Shown here in pieces: positions 50,525-60,542 of a stretch of 64,000 nucleotides of DNA (positions are counted from its first letter, which is position 1; each line of letters starts with the position of its first letter). The DNA lies in the NCBI GenBank assembly GCA_020632875.1, contig JACKET010000002.1:558001-622000 (forward strand), given 5' to 3'. This DNA is from Alphaproteobacteria bacterium (GTDB lineage: Bacteria > Myxococcota_A > UBA796 > GCA-2862545). The notes under the pieces were generated by a model. The model worked only from the letters and a program-made list of their open reading frames with translations. It was not told the DNA's origin and did not search any database. The position numbers and the translations under genes are program-made.

Positions 50525-51235
50525 ATGTCGAGGCTCGGAACGGTTCTGCTGGTCGTCGCACTGGGTGTCGGGGCCTGCAAGAAGAAGGTTCCCGATCCGC
50601 CTCCGCCTCCGCCGGTCCCGGTCCAGAAGGTCGAGGTCAAGCTCCAGATCACGTCGATCGCCCCGTCGTCCGTCGAGGCCAACACCCCCACGTCCGCCAA
50701 GGTGTACGGCAGCGGCTTCAAGACGGGCGCCACCGTGAAGCTCGGCGACCGCGCGGCCGCCAGCGCCACGGTCGTCGACCCGAACACGATCGACGTGGGC
50801 ATCCCGGCGCTCCAGCCCGGCGGCTACGACGTGACGGTGACGAACTCGAGCGGCGAGAGCACGACCCTGCGCCAGGGCCTCACGGTCCGCGGCGACACGG
50901 GCCCCGACTGCCGCCTCACCACGGTGTACTTCGACTTCGATCAGGCCTCGCTCCGCACGGATGGCCGCAACCAGCTGAACGCGAACATCCAGTGCTACCA
51001 GCAGGCCACGGGCTCCATCCGCATCGCCGGTCACGCCGACGAGCGCGGCACCACCGACTACAACCTGGCGCTGGGCCAGCGTCGCGCCGAGACCGTGAAG
51101 AAGCACCTCACCTCGCAGGGAATCGCCGGCGGGCGCGTGCAGACGGTCTCCTACGGGGAAGAGCGCCCGGCCGACAGGGGTCACAGCGAAGCGGCGTGGG
51201 CCAAGAACCGCCGCGCGGAGGTCCAAGCTGAGTAG
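50525..51235 (+). CDS. pal: Pal-like peptidoglycan-associated lipoprotein with an IPT/TIG domain
   Basis: The 236-residue lipoprotein begins MSRLGTVLLVVALGVGACKK with a GAC lipobox at Cys18, then a Pro tract. Residues about 40-125 are an IPT/TIG immunoglobulin-like domain (ITSIAPSSVEANTPTSAKVY, GGYDVTVTNSSGES), which classical Pal lacks. The end is an OmpA/Pal peptidoglycan-binding domain: TVYFDFDQASLR, AGHADERGTTDYNLALGQRR and VSYGEERP. With the CpoB-like gene directly after it, this is the outer-membrane end of a Tol-Pal system; tolQRAB are not in the window. Confidence 0.88.
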   Translation: MSRLGTVLLVVALGVGACKKKVPDPPPPPPVPVQKVEVKLQITSIAPSSVEANTPTSAKVYGSGFKTGATVKLGDRAAASATVVDPNTIDVGIPALQPGGYDVTVTNSSGESTTLRQGLTVRGDTGPDCRLTTVYFDFDQASLRTDGRNQLNANIQCYQQATGSIRIAGHADERGTTDYNLALGQRRAETVKKHLTSQGIAGGRVQTVSYGEERPADRGHSEAAWAKNRRAEVQAE

Positions 51236-52121
51236 GTCGCTCGCGGGCATCCTCGCCACGCTCTGTCTCTCCGGGTGCTTTGCCGCGCAGAACACCGCCG
51301 CCACGGCGGAATACGCGCGCCAGGTCACCACGGCGAACCTCCGCGTGGCCCAACTCGAGAACGAGCTCGCGGAGTCCCAGGCCCGCATCGAGCAGCTCGA
51401 GGAATTCGTGCGCGTGCAGGGCCAGAGCCAGGCGACGCGGCTCGAGAACCTCGACCAGGTCAACAGCGAGGTCACGAACCTGCGCGGCCGTATCGAGGTG
51501 CTCGAGTTCGAGCTGACGACCCTGAAAGACGGGTTCGCCGACTACCAGCTCCAGATGGAACGCCGCCAGCTCCACGACGAGCGTCGGCTCCGCGCCGTCG
51601 AGACGATGCTCGGCGTGAAGCCCCCCCCGCCGCCCACCGACGCCGAGCTCGGGGTCGCCATGGCCGACGCCGGTTCCGACGGCACGCCGCCCGACGGCAC
51701 GCCTCCCGATGGCACCACGACCGATCCGCCCGACGAGACCGGCGACATCCCCGACACGGTGCAGGGCAAGCTCGAGCTGGCCGCCACGCGCCTCGAAGAG
51801 GGCAGCCCCGCCGTGGCACGCGCCATCCTGCTGCGGGCCTCGACCGAGCACGCCGACGCGCCCGAGATCGACGAGGTCCACTTCCGGATCGCCGACACGT
51901 ACTACGCCGAGAAAGACTATCGGAAGGCCGCTTTCGCCTACAAGAAGGTGATGGACGACCACCCGAAGTCGGTCTGGGTGAGCTGGGCGCTGCTCCGCCA
52001 GGGCGAGTGCTTCGAGGGGCTCGGTCAGGAAGACAACGCGAAGCTCTTCTACGACGGCGTCATCCAGCGCTTCCCGAAGTCCGATGCGGCGAAAGAGGCC
52101 AAGAAGAAGCTCGGGAGGTAG
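51228..52121 (+). CDS. CpoB/YbgF-like Tol-Pal lipoprotein, probably starting at CTG
   Basis: The frame encodes a coiled coil (NLRVAQLENELAESQARIEQ onward), an acidic Pro/Gly linker and a C-terminal TPR domain (VQGKLELAATRLEEGSPAVA, EVHFRIADTYYAEKDYRKAA, KLFYDGVIQRFPKSDAAKEA), the layout of YbgF/CpoB. No ATG or GTG precedes the GTG at 51345, yet the codons before it encode LSRSLAGILATLCLSGCFAA, a good lipoprotein signal. A CTG at 51228 lies 6 bases after ggagg (51217-51221) and overlaps the stop of the Pal-like gene (CTGAGTAG), so I take it as the start (297 residues). Initiation on CTG is rare, but translational coupling would help it. Confidence 0.8.
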   Translation: MSRSLAGILATLCLSGCFAAQNTAATAEYARQVTTANLRVAQLENELAESQARIEQLEEFVRVQGQSQATRLENLDQVNSEVTNLRGRIEVLEFELTTLKDGFADYQLQMERRQLHDERRLRAVETMLGVKPPPPPTDAELGVAMADAGSDGTPPDGTPPDGTTTDPPDETGDIPDTVQGKLELAATRLEEGSPAVARAILLRASTEHADAPEIDEVHFRIADTYYAEKDYRKAAFAYKKVMDDHPKSVWVSWALLRQGECFEGLGQEDNAKLFYDGVIQRFPKSDAAKEAKKKLGR

Positions 52122-52190
52122 CGCGGGATCAGGTTGCGGGGCCGACACCCATCGATTATGTCGGCCGACCAAACGCAATCCCACCCGTGG

Positions 52191-52222
52191 GGGAGCGGTC
52201 TTTCCGACCGGTCCCTTTTTTT
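52191..52222 (+). terminator. Intrinsic terminator after the Pal/CpoB pair
   Basis: GGGAGCGGTC and GACCGGTCCC pair over nine of ten positions (one G/G mismatch) around a TTTCC loop, followed directly by seven T residues. It ends 11 bases before the rimP start, so it must also be crossed or followed by the promoter of the rimP operon. Confidence 0.85.
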
Positions 52223-52233
52223 GTGCCTCGGCC

Positions 52234-52720
52234 ATGATTCCTTCCGAACTCCGAAAGCGCGTGCGCGAGCTCATCGAGCCCTCCGTCCGACGGCTCGGGT
52301 TCGATCTCGTGGCGGTGGAGTGGGTCGGAGACACGCGCGGGCCGATCCTGCGCGTGAGCATCGATCATCCGCAGGGCATCCGCGCGAAGGACTGCGCCGA
52401 GGTCACGCACTACATCTCGCCCGTCCTCGACGAGGCGGATCCGATCGAGAGCGCCTACACGCTCGAGGTGAGCAGCCCCGGGATCGACCGTCCCGTCGAG
52501 CGGCTCTCCGATTTCGAGCGCTTCCGCGGCAAGCGGGCTCGCATCCGGCTCGAAGAGGGCCATCCGCGCCGCCGGTTCAGCGGCGTGCTGTCCGGGGTGG
52601 ACGGCGACGAGGTGCTCGTGGAGGTCGATGGCGCCGTCCATCGCATCCGGCACGAGACGATCGACCGCGCCCACCTCGTCCTCGACATCGACGAATACGC
52701 AAAACTCGCAGAGGTGCTCC

Positions 52721-52734
<14 letters not shown>
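52234..52734 (+). CDS. rimP: Ribosome maturation factor RimP
   Basis: The 166-residue protein has the RimP two-domain plan: RELIEPSVRRLGFDLVAVEW, LRVSIDHPQGIRAKDCAEVT, the family signature YTLEVSSPGIDRPV, and the C-terminal Sm-like domain FRGKRARIRLEEGHPRRRFS. It is needed for maturation of the 30S subunit. It heads the conserved rimP-nusA-ylxR-infB cluster and its stop overlaps nusA. The start follows a terminator hairpin closely, which leaves little room for a leader. Confidence 0.95.
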
Positions 52735-54079
<1,345 letters not shown>

Positions 54080-54106
54080 TCTCCGTGAGCTGACGGGAGG
54101 GGAGGG

Positions 54107-54661
54107 ATGCCGGAACGCACCTGTGTCGTGTGCCGGGAGACCACCTCTCCCGACGATCTCGTCCGCCTTGCGCTCGCCCCGGACGGCACGGCGGTCGTGG
54201 ACTTCCGCGGCCGCCTGCCGGGACGCGGGGCGTGGGTGCATCCCGGCTGCCTCGCCGAGGTCGAGCGCAAGCCCGGCATGCTGAAGCGCTCCCTGAAGGT
54301 GCTCGTGCCGGCGGGAAGCTGGGTCGCCCAGTACCGCGATTCGCTGGATCGCGCGATTCGCGACGGTCTCTCGATGGCCGCCGCGGCCGGCGCAGTCGCG
54401 GGCGGCAACCAGGTGCTCACTGCGGCGATCGCCGCGGGCGAGGTGGCCGAGGTGGCGCTGGCCTCCGACTGTTCGCCGCGAACCGAGCGGCAGCTCCGCG
54501 AAGCCGCGCCAGACGGGCTTCCGTTCACGCGGCTGTCCATCCCGACCGCAGAGCTGGGGCACCTGGTCGGTCGCGGACCGAGGGCCGCCGTGGGGATTCG
54601 GGGGTCCCGCGCAGCAACCCACGTGATGCGTCAGTTGCGCCGCCTGCGGAGCCTGGGTTAG
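54107..54661 (+). CDS. YlxR (RnpM) domain fused to an L7Ae-like RNA-binding domain
   Basis: The first 80 residues are YlxR/DUF448: PERTCVVCRETTSPDDLVRL, then GRLPGRGAWVHPGCL. The rest (NQVLTAAIAAGEVAEVALAS, ERQLREAAPDGLPFTRL, ELGHLVGRGPRAAVGI) resembles the L7Ae/YlxQ fold that in Firmicutes is a separate gene following ylxR. So here the ylxR and ylxQ functions are joined in one 184-residue protein between nusA and infB. Such fusions are known in deltaproteobacterial genomes. Both domains bind structured RNA. Confidence 0.85.
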   Translation: MPERTCVVCRETTSPDDLVRLALAPDGTAVVDFRGRLPGRGAWVHPGCLAEVERKPGMLKRSLKVLVPAGSWVAQYRDSLDRAIRDGLSMAAAAGAVAGGNQVLTAAIAAGEVAEVALASDCSPRTERQLREAAPDGLPFTRLSIPTAELGHLVGRGPRAAVGIRGSRAATHVMRQLRRLRSLG

Positions 54662-54760
54662 TCCCCAGGCGGACGGCCTGCCTGCGCACTGCGCGTGTCG
54701 AACGCACGCGTGTGTCCAGTGGTCGTTTACCGGCTCCGCGGGTGTATCGCCCGCCGCGCC

Positions 54761-54786
54761 CCCCGGGCCCTTTCGGGCTTCCGGGG
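54761..54786 (+). other. Strong hairpin in the ylxR-infB spacer
   Basis: CCCCGGGCCC, loop TTTC, GGGC, a TT bulge and CCGGGG form a 10-base-pair stem that ends 15 bases before the infB ATG. No T run follows, so it is not a classical terminator; it could slow transcription, mark an RNA processing site or shape infB translation. Confidence 0.5.
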
Positions 54787-54801
54787 TCGCCAGGTGGAAG
54801 A

Positions 54802-57384
54802 ATGTCGAAAAAGGATCTCCTCGAACGCCTGAATCGCCCCGACGGCAGCAGCACGCTGCGCCGCGCGGACGGCGCTGCGGCTCGCCCGAAAGACGACGTC
54901 GTCACCAAGCGGGTCAGCCGAAAGGTGGTCCGCCGTCGTCGACGTTCCGATTCCGAGGACGATTCGCCGGACGCCAACGAGGATCTCGACCTCGGGGTCG
55001 AGGGCGACGACGCCGAGCCCGAGGCCAGCGAGCCCGCGCCGAGCGAGCCCGAGGTGCATCACCACGAGCCCGAACCCGAGCCCGAGCCCGAGCCGGTCTC
55101 CGTCGCTCCGGTCGCCGAGCCCGAGCCCGAGCCGGTCGCTCCCGAGCCCGAGCCCGAGCCCGAACCCGAGCCCAGCCGTCCGTCCTCGTCCTTCGCCGGG
55201 TCCAGCGACGGCGACGACGATGACGACTACGACGACTACGACGACAGCGAGCCGGTCGAGGCGGCGCCCGAAGCGCCCGCCGCCACCGTGCCCGACGAGC
55301 CCAAGTGGGCGGGTCTCGGCAAGGCCGTCGTCATGCCGCCGCCGGGCTACGACCCCGCGAATCCGCACGCCTGGCGCCGCCAGGAGGCGCCTGCCGCCGC
55401 TGATGCCCCGCGTGGCCGTCGCCGCGTCGAAGCGGGTGCCGGTCGGGCCGACCGTGGCCGAGGCCGCGCTCCCCTCGCGCCCCGTGGCGCCCGTCCCGCC
55501 GGTCCCGGCGCCGGGATGCCCGGTATGGGTGGCCCCGGTGGCCGCAACAACTTCGACGCACGCATGCGTCGCAAGCCCCGCCGCAAGCGCGCGGTCGGCC
55601 CCAAGGCCTCGTCGCCGGCTCCGAAGGCCAGCAAGCGGAAGGTCCGGGTCGATCACGTCATCTCGGTGCGCGACCTCGCCAAGCAGCTCCAGGTGAAGGC
55701 CAGCGTCGTGCTGAAGTCCCTCATCGAGATGGGGCACATGGCGAACATCACCGAGATGCTCGACATCGACACCGCCTCGCTCGTCGCGAACGAGTTCGAG
55801 TACGAGGTCGAGAACGTCGGCTTCCAGGAAGACGAGTTCCTCCAGCACGTCGCCGAGGAGATCGAGGAAGAGGGCCTGTCCCCGCGGCCGCCCGTGGTCA
55901 CCATCATGGGCCACGTCGACCACGGCAAGACGACCCTGCTCGACACCATCCGCTCGAGCCGCGTGGCGAAGGGCGAGGCCGGCGGCATCACCCAGCACAT
56001 CGGCGCCTACCAGGTCGACGTGCACGGGCAGGAGATCACGTTCCTCGACACCCCCGGCCACGCCGCGTTCACCGCGATGCGCGCCCGCGGCGCCAGCGTC
56101 ACCGACATCGTGGTGCTCGTCGTCGCCGCCGACGACGGCGTCCAGCCGCAGACCGCCGAAGCCATCCAGCACGCGAAGGCGGCGGGCGTCCCGATCATCG
56201 TCGCCGTCAACAAGATGGACAAAGCGGGCGTCAACCCCGACTCCGTCAAGCAGCAGCTCTCCGAGTACGAGCTCCTCCCCGAAGAGTGGGGCGGCGAGAC
56301 GCTGTACGCCCACGTCTCCGCCCTCCGCGGCGACGGCATCGAAGAGCTGCTCGAGCAGATCCTGCTCCAGGCCGAGGTCCTCGACCTGCGCGCCAATGCC
56401 GACCGCCACGCCGAGGGCGTGGTGATCGAAGCGCAGATGGAGCGCGGTCGCGGCGCCGTGGCCACGGTCCTCGTGCAGTCCGGCACGCTCGAGCGCGGCG
56501 ACTACGTGGTGCTCGGCTCGGCCTATGGTCGCGTCCGCGCCATGGTCGACCACGTCGGCAAGCGCCTCAAGACGGCAGGGCCCTCCACGCCGGTCGAGCT
56601 GTTCGGTCTCTCCGAGCTCCCCGAGGTCGGTGACGAGCTCGCGGTCGTCGCGAACGAGAAGAATGCGAAGAAGCTGGCGGATCACCGTGCCGAGCAGAAG
56701 AAGCTCCGCGCGATGTCCGAGGGCCGCAAGAACACGCTCGAAGAGCTCTACGCGGCTGCGGCCCGTGGCCAGCTCGAGCGGCTGCACATCATCCTCAAGG
56801 CCGACGTGCAGGGCACCCTGCAGGCCCTCAAGCACTCGCTCGAGCAGATCGACGTCGAGGGCACCGAGGTCAACATCCTGCTCGCCGCGGTCGGCGACAT
56901 CAGCGAGTCCGACGTGAACCTCGCTGCGTCCGACAACGCGATGCTGCTCGGCTTCAACATCAAGCTCGACAGCAAGGCGCGCCAGGCGGCCGACGAGAAG
57001 GGCGTCGAAGCGCAGATGTTCAACGTCATCTACGCGCTCATCGACACGGTCGAGGCCCGCCTGAAGGGCATGCTGGCTCCCGAGTTCCAGCACGTGCTCA
57101 ACGGCTCGGCCGAGGTCCGCAAGGTCTTCCGCATCTCGAAGGTGGGCGCCGTCGCCGGCTGCTACGTGCTCGACGGCACCATCGGTCGCAACGACCACGC
57201 GAAGGTCGTGCGCGGCAACGAGCAGCTGTGGGAAGGCCCCATTCGCCAGCTCAAGCGCTTCAAAGACGACGTGCGCGAGGTCAAGGCCGGCTACGAGTGC
57301 GGTATCAGCCTCGACGGCTTCGACGACATGGAAGACGGCGACATCATCGAGGCCTACCGCCTCGAAGAGATCGCTCGCGACTGA
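54802..57384 (+). CDS. infB: Translation initiation factor IF-2
   Basis: The 860-residue protein has a long low-complexity N-terminus (Pro-Glu-rich, DDYDDYDD stretch, then a Gly/Arg-rich basic part), an IF2N domain (VISVRDLAKQLQVKASVVLK) and the GTPase core with GHVDHGKT, DTPGHAAF and NKMD. Domains II and III and the C-terminal fMet-tRNA binding region follow (VEARLKGMLAPEFQHVLNGS, FRISKVGAVAGCYV). It begins MSKKDLLERLNRPD. It closes the rimP-nusA-ylxR-infB cluster; rbfA and truB, often next, are not here. Confidence 0.96.
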   Translation: MSKKDLLERLNRPDGSSTLRRADGAAARPKDDVVTKRVSRKVVRRRRRSDSEDDSPDANEDLDLGVEGDDAEPEASEPAPSEPEVHHHEPEPEPEPEPVSVAPVAEPEPEPVAPEPEPEPEPEPSRPSSSFAGSSDGDDDDDYDDYDDSEPVEAAPEAPAATVPDEPKWAGLGKAVVMPPPGYDPANPHAWRRQEAPAAADAPRGRRRVEAGAGRADRGRGRAPLAPRGARPAGPGAGMPGMGGPGGRNNFDARMRRKPRRKRAVGPKASSPAPKASKRKVRVDHVISVRDLAKQLQVKASVVLKSLIEMGHMANITEMLDIDTASLVANEFEYEVENVGFQEDEFLQHVAEEIEEEGLSPRPPVVTIMGHVDHGKTTLLDTIRSSRVAKGEAGGITQHIGAYQVDVHGQEITFLDTPGHAAFTAMRARGASVTDIVVLVVAADDGVQPQTAEAIQHAKAAGVPIIVAVNKMDKAGVNPDSVKQQLSEYELLPEEWGGETLYAHVSALRGDGIEELLEQILLQAEVLDLRANADRHAEGVVIEAQMERGRGAVATVLVQSGTLERGDYVVLGSAYGRVRAMVDHVGKRLKTAGPSTPVELFGLSELPEVGDELAVVANEKNAKKLADHRAEQKKLRAMSEGRKNTLEELYAAAARGQLERLHIILKADVQGTLQALKHSLEQIDVEGTEVNILLAAVGDISESDVNLAASDNAMLLGFNIKLDSKARQAADEKGVEAQMFNVIYALIDTVEARLKGMLAPEFQHVLNGSAEVRKVFRISKVGAVAGCYVLDGTIGRNDHAKVVRGNEQLWEGPIRQLKRFKDDVREVKAGYECGISLDGFDDMEDGDIIEAYRLEEIARD

Positions 57385-57660
57385 CGCGTCGGGCGCGGCA
57401 CCTGTGTTGCGCCACGTCGCTCTGCTCGTCGCACACCCCGCGCGCCTGTCGTGGGGTGCCCGTGCGTGCGGGGCCTTTCGCGTTCCCGCTCTGGAAGAGT
57501 GGCGTTCGAGCGGTCGAATCCCGCACGTCCCGTCTGTCGGGTCGAACGGGACACGAAGAATCGCGCCACGCGCCGGTCGACGCGGACGTCCTCCGCTGGC
57601 TAAGCTCGTGGCCATGTAGCACGAGGCCCGACGGAGAGGGGCCGCGCCACGGAGGATGGC

Positions 57661-58284
57661 ATGAGTGAGCTCGCTCGGCGTCGGAGCGCCCGGGACATCT
57701 GGATCTCCCGTGGGCACCTCTACGCCCTCGGCGCGGGGGCTGCGCTCGCGATGCTCGCGTGCTTCGCCGTCGGCTATGGCGTGGGGCGCAGCTCGGTCGA
57801 TCTGCCCGAGCCCGCCGCGACCCGCTTCGCCGGAGAGGCCGGCGACGAAGCGCTCGTCGAGCTGCTCGCGCGCGTGGATGCCGCCGCCACGCCGGATGGT
57901 GGCGTTCGCGACCTGACCTTCCCCGACGCCCTGCGCGGCGAAGCCGGCACCCTCACCATCCCCGCCGCACCCGCTGCCGCGGGCTCCGCGAGCCTCGAAG
58001 GCGGGGCCATCGCGCTCCCCGAGGCTGGCGACGCGCCGCCCGCGGGCCGGTGGACCGTCATCGCCGCATCGGTCGACGACCGCGCCGCGGCCGACTCCAT
58101 CGCCGCATCGCTGCGCGAGCGCGAGCTCGAGGCATGGGTGGGCGTCGAGCAGAACGACGGCCGTACGCGCTTCCGGGTGGCGGTCGGCGGCTGGGGCTCG
58201 AAGTCCGAGGCCGAAGAGGCGCTCGATTCGCTCCAGGCGCGCATCGAGGCGGGCGGCGGCACCGCGTCGGTCGCTTCGTACTGA
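57661..58284 (+). CDS. Membrane-anchored SPOR-domain protein
   Basis: The 207-residue protein has a cytoplasmic basic start (MSELARRRSARDIWISRG), one membrane helix (LYALGAGAALAMLACFAVGY), a linker of about 90 residues and a C-terminal SPOR domain (RWTVIAASVDDRAAADSIAA, then RTRFRVAVGGWGSKSEAEEA). SPOR domains bind denuded glycan strands at the septum, so a role in cell division or wall remodelling is likely. It stands between infB and dprA with 276 and 110 base gaps. Confidence 0.85.
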   Translation: MSELARRRSARDIWISRGHLYALGAGAALAMLACFAVGYGVGRSSVDLPEPAATRFAGEAGDEALVELLARVDAAATPDGGVRDLTFPDALRGEAGTLTIPAAPAAAGSASLEGGAIALPEAGDAPPAGRWTVIAASVDDRAAADSIAASLRERELEAWVGVEQNDGRTRFRVAVGGWGSKSEAEEALDSLQARIEAGGGTASVASY

Positions 58285-58394
58285 CGAGAGCCCCGCGCTC
58301 ACGGGCCGGGATCGCGAACCACCGGAAATCCGCGCGCCGACCCGGGTCGGATCGCTCCGCCATCCGGTAAGCCCTCTGCACGCGGAGGGTTCAC

Positions 58395-59393
58395 GTGAGG
58401 GTCGACGGGTTCTGGCTGGGGTTGGCGCGGCTCGGGCGCCAGGGGGTCGACGTGTGGCGGCTCGCGCAGCGCGCGGGTGGCTGGGCCGAGCTGCGCGCCG
58501 GCGGGGCGTGGCTGTGGCGCGAGCTCGGGCTCGACGCGGTGCAGCGGTGCGTGCTCGACACGGCGCCCCACGTCGACACGTTCGGCGTGGCCGTCACGGC
58601 AGACGACGCCGCGTATCCGTCGCTGTTGGCGGGCGTTCCGGGCGCGCCGCCCGTCCTGTTCGTCGAGGGCGACCTCCAGGCACTGCACACACCGGGGGTG
58701 GCGGTGGTCGGAACGCGCAACTGCACGCGGTACGGCGCGTCCATTGCCCACGACCTCGGGGCGGGCCTCGCGGCGGGTGGGGTGTGCGTGGTGTCCGGTC
58801 TGGCGCGGGGCATCGATGCCGCAGCCCACCGGGGCGCGCTGTCGCGTGGGCGCACGGTGGCGGTCCTCGCGCACGGGCTCGGGCACACGGCACCGGCGAA
58901 CCACGTCGTCCTCCGCCAGCAGATCCTCGCTGCGGGCGGGGCCATGGTCACCGAGTGGCCCGACGACATGGGGCCGCGTCCGCACCTGTTCCCACCGCGC
59001 AACCGCTGGATTGCCGGCCTCGCACACTGCACCGTGCTCGTCGAGGCGCCCGTGAAGAGCGGCGCGATGCACACGGTCCACGCGACGCAGGAGCTGGAGC
59101 GTCCGATCCACGTGGTGCCCGGTCAGGTGGGCAACGCGGCGTGTGCGGGCAGCAACCGGGTCCTGCGCGACGAGGCCTTCGCGCTGCTCGACGTCGACGT
59201 GTTCGTCGACGACATGTGCGGCTCGCTGCGGCACCGAGACGGCTGGCTCTCCGCACTGTTCGCGGGCGCCACGCTCGACGAGGTGGCGAAGCTCCGCGGG
59301 GGCTCGGTGGCAGAGCTCATCGACGAGCTGCAGACGATGGAGGCGCTCGGCCGGGTGGTGCGATTGCCGGGGCGGCGCTATGCCAGTGCGTGA
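58395..59393 (+). CDS. dprA: DNA processing protein DprA
   Basis: The 332-residue protein has an N-terminal helical region, the Rossmann-like core (PPVLFVEGDLQ, VAVVGTRNCTRYGASIAHDL, VVSGLARGIDAAAHRGAL, FPPRNRWIAGLAHCTVLVEA) and a C-terminal winged helix (TLDEVAKLRGGSVAELIDEL). DprA loads RecA on incoming single-stranded DNA during transformation. The usual GSLITA sequence reads KSGAMHTVHAT here. The start is a GTG at 58395. Its stop overlaps the next ATG, as in dprA-smg pairs elsewhere. Confidence 0.93.
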   Translation: MRVDGFWLGLARLGRQGVDVWRLAQRAGGWAELRAGGAWLWRELGLDAVQRCVLDTAPHVDTFGVAVTADDAAYPSLLAGVPGAPPVLFVEGDLQALHTPGVAVVGTRNCTRYGASIAHDLGAGLAAGGVCVVSGLARGIDAAAHRGALSRGRTVAVLAHGLGHTAPANHVVLRQQILAAGGAMVTEWPDDMGPRPHLFPPRNRWIAGLAHCTVLVEAPVKSGAMHTVHATQELERPIHVVPGQVGNAACAGSNRVLRDEAFALLDVDVFVDDMCGSLRHRDGWLSALFAGATLDEVAKLRGGSVAELIDELQTMEALGRVVRLPGRRYASA

Positions 59394-59650
59394 TGGTCAC
59401 GAACCCCGTCGTCCGGATCGACCCGCGCGCATCGCGGTATCTCGAGCTCCTCGTCGAGTTCGGGCACCTCGACGCGCACTCCGCCGAAGACATCCTGTTC
59501 TCGGCCGCGGATGCGTGGGCCGGCACCAACCGCCCCATCCCGCTCGATGCGATCCAGCGGCTCGCCGCCGAGCACCTGGTGCGGTGGGATGCGCCCGTCG
59601 ACGACGGCACCGACATCCTGTCGGCCGACTGGCCCCTGCTGTTCTACTGA
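59393..59650 (+). CDS. Short Smg/DUF494-like protein
   Basis: The 85-residue product (VVRIDPRASRYLELLVEFGH, LDAHSAEDILFSAADAWAGT, IPLDAIQRLAAEHLVRWD) resembles only the C-terminal half of Smg (DUF494), where a chain-end helix pattern L..LE..G.LD....E..I..A......I.LD.LK is typical. Its position after dprA is the standard place of smg in proteobacteria, which supports the call. It is about half the usual length. It overlaps dprA by 1 base and ends 1 base before xerC. Confidence 0.55.
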   Translation: MVTNPVVRIDPRASRYLELLVEFGHLDAHSAEDILFSAADAWAGTNRPIPLDAIQRLAAEHLVRWDAPVDDGTDILSADWPLLFY

Positions 59651-59651
59651 G

Positions 59652-60533
59652 ATGGGCGACCTCGCCGGTTTCCTGCAGCACTGCCGCGTCGAGCGCGGGT
59701 TCTCCGACAACACGCTGCGGGCGTACTCCCGCTCGCTCGGCGAGCTCGAGCGCTACCTCGAGGGCAAGGGGCGCACGCTGGCCGGGGCCACGCGCAACGA
59801 CCTGCGCGGCTGGCTCTTCCAGATCGGGCAGGGCAGGGCGGCCGCCACGCGGGCGCGCCACGTCGCGGCGGTCCGCACGTTCTATCGGTGGATGCTGCGC
59901 GAAGAGAAGGTCGAGCGCTCCGTCGCCGAAGACCTGCAGCCCCCGAAGGTCGGGCGGCACCTGCCGCACTTCCTCACCGAGCCGCAGACCGGGCAGCTGC
60001 TCGACGACACCACGCTCACCGTCCGGGATCGGGCGCTGCTCGAGCTCATGTACGGCGGCGGGCTGCGCGTCGGCGAGGTCGAGGGTCTCGACTGGGGCGA
60101 CGTCGACCTCCGCGAGGGCCTGGTCCACGTCCGGCACGGCAAGGGCGGCAAGCAGCGCAAGGTGCCGATCGGGCCGCCGGCGATCGAGGCGCTGCGCGCG
60201 CATCGCGGCGAGGCGTCCCTCGACGAGCCGGTGTTCCGGAACAGCCGTGGCAGTCGGATGTCCCAGCGGTCGATGCGCCGGATCGTCCGCGAGTGCGGGC
60301 TCTCTGCGGGGCTCGGCGGCCTGCACCCCCACGCCATGCGGCACACCTTCGCCACCCACCTGCTCGACAACGGCGCCGATCTCCGCGGGATTCAAGAGCT
60401 GCTCGGGCACTCCAACCTGTCCACGACCCAGCGCTACGCCCACGTCTCCACGCAGTCGCTGCTGCGCGTCTACCGCGACGCCCACCCCCACGCGCGGGGC
60501 GACGACCGCGACGAAGGGGACGCGGGGCGATAG
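59652..60533 (+). CDS. xerC: Tyrosine recombinase XerC/XerD
   Basis: The 293-residue protein has the N-terminal SAM-like domain (RGFSDNTLRAYSRSLGELER, VRTFYRWMLREE) and the catalytic set: Arg in GGGLRVGEVEGL, HAMRHTFATHLL, the RGIQELLGHSNL His/Trp region and Tyr in TTQRYAHV. Length and motifs match the chromosome dimer resolvases acting at dif. XerC versus XerD cannot be decided by eye; the dprA neighbourhood favours XerC. It lies in the run dprA-smg-xerC-purA. Confidence 0.9.
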   Translation: MGDLAGFLQHCRVERGFSDNTLRAYSRSLGELERYLEGKGRTLAGATRNDLRGWLFQIGQGRAAATRARHVAAVRTFYRWMLREEKVERSVAEDLQPPKVGRHLPHFLTEPQTGQLLDDTTLTVRDRALLELMYGGGLRVGEVEGLDWGDVDLREGLVHVRHGKGGKQRKVPIGPPAIEALRAHRGEASLDEPVFRNSRGSRMSQRSMRRIVRECGLSAGLGGLHPHAMRHTFATHLLDNGADLRGIQELLGHSNLSTTQRYAHVSTQSLLRVYRDAHPHARGDDRDEGDAGR

Positions 60534-60542
60534 AGGGCCCGC

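Noticed and set aside
57385..57660. A tRNA or terminator between infB and the SPOR gene
   Set aside because: Only short G/C stems such as CACCCC/GGGGTG are present, with no T run and no cloverleaf.
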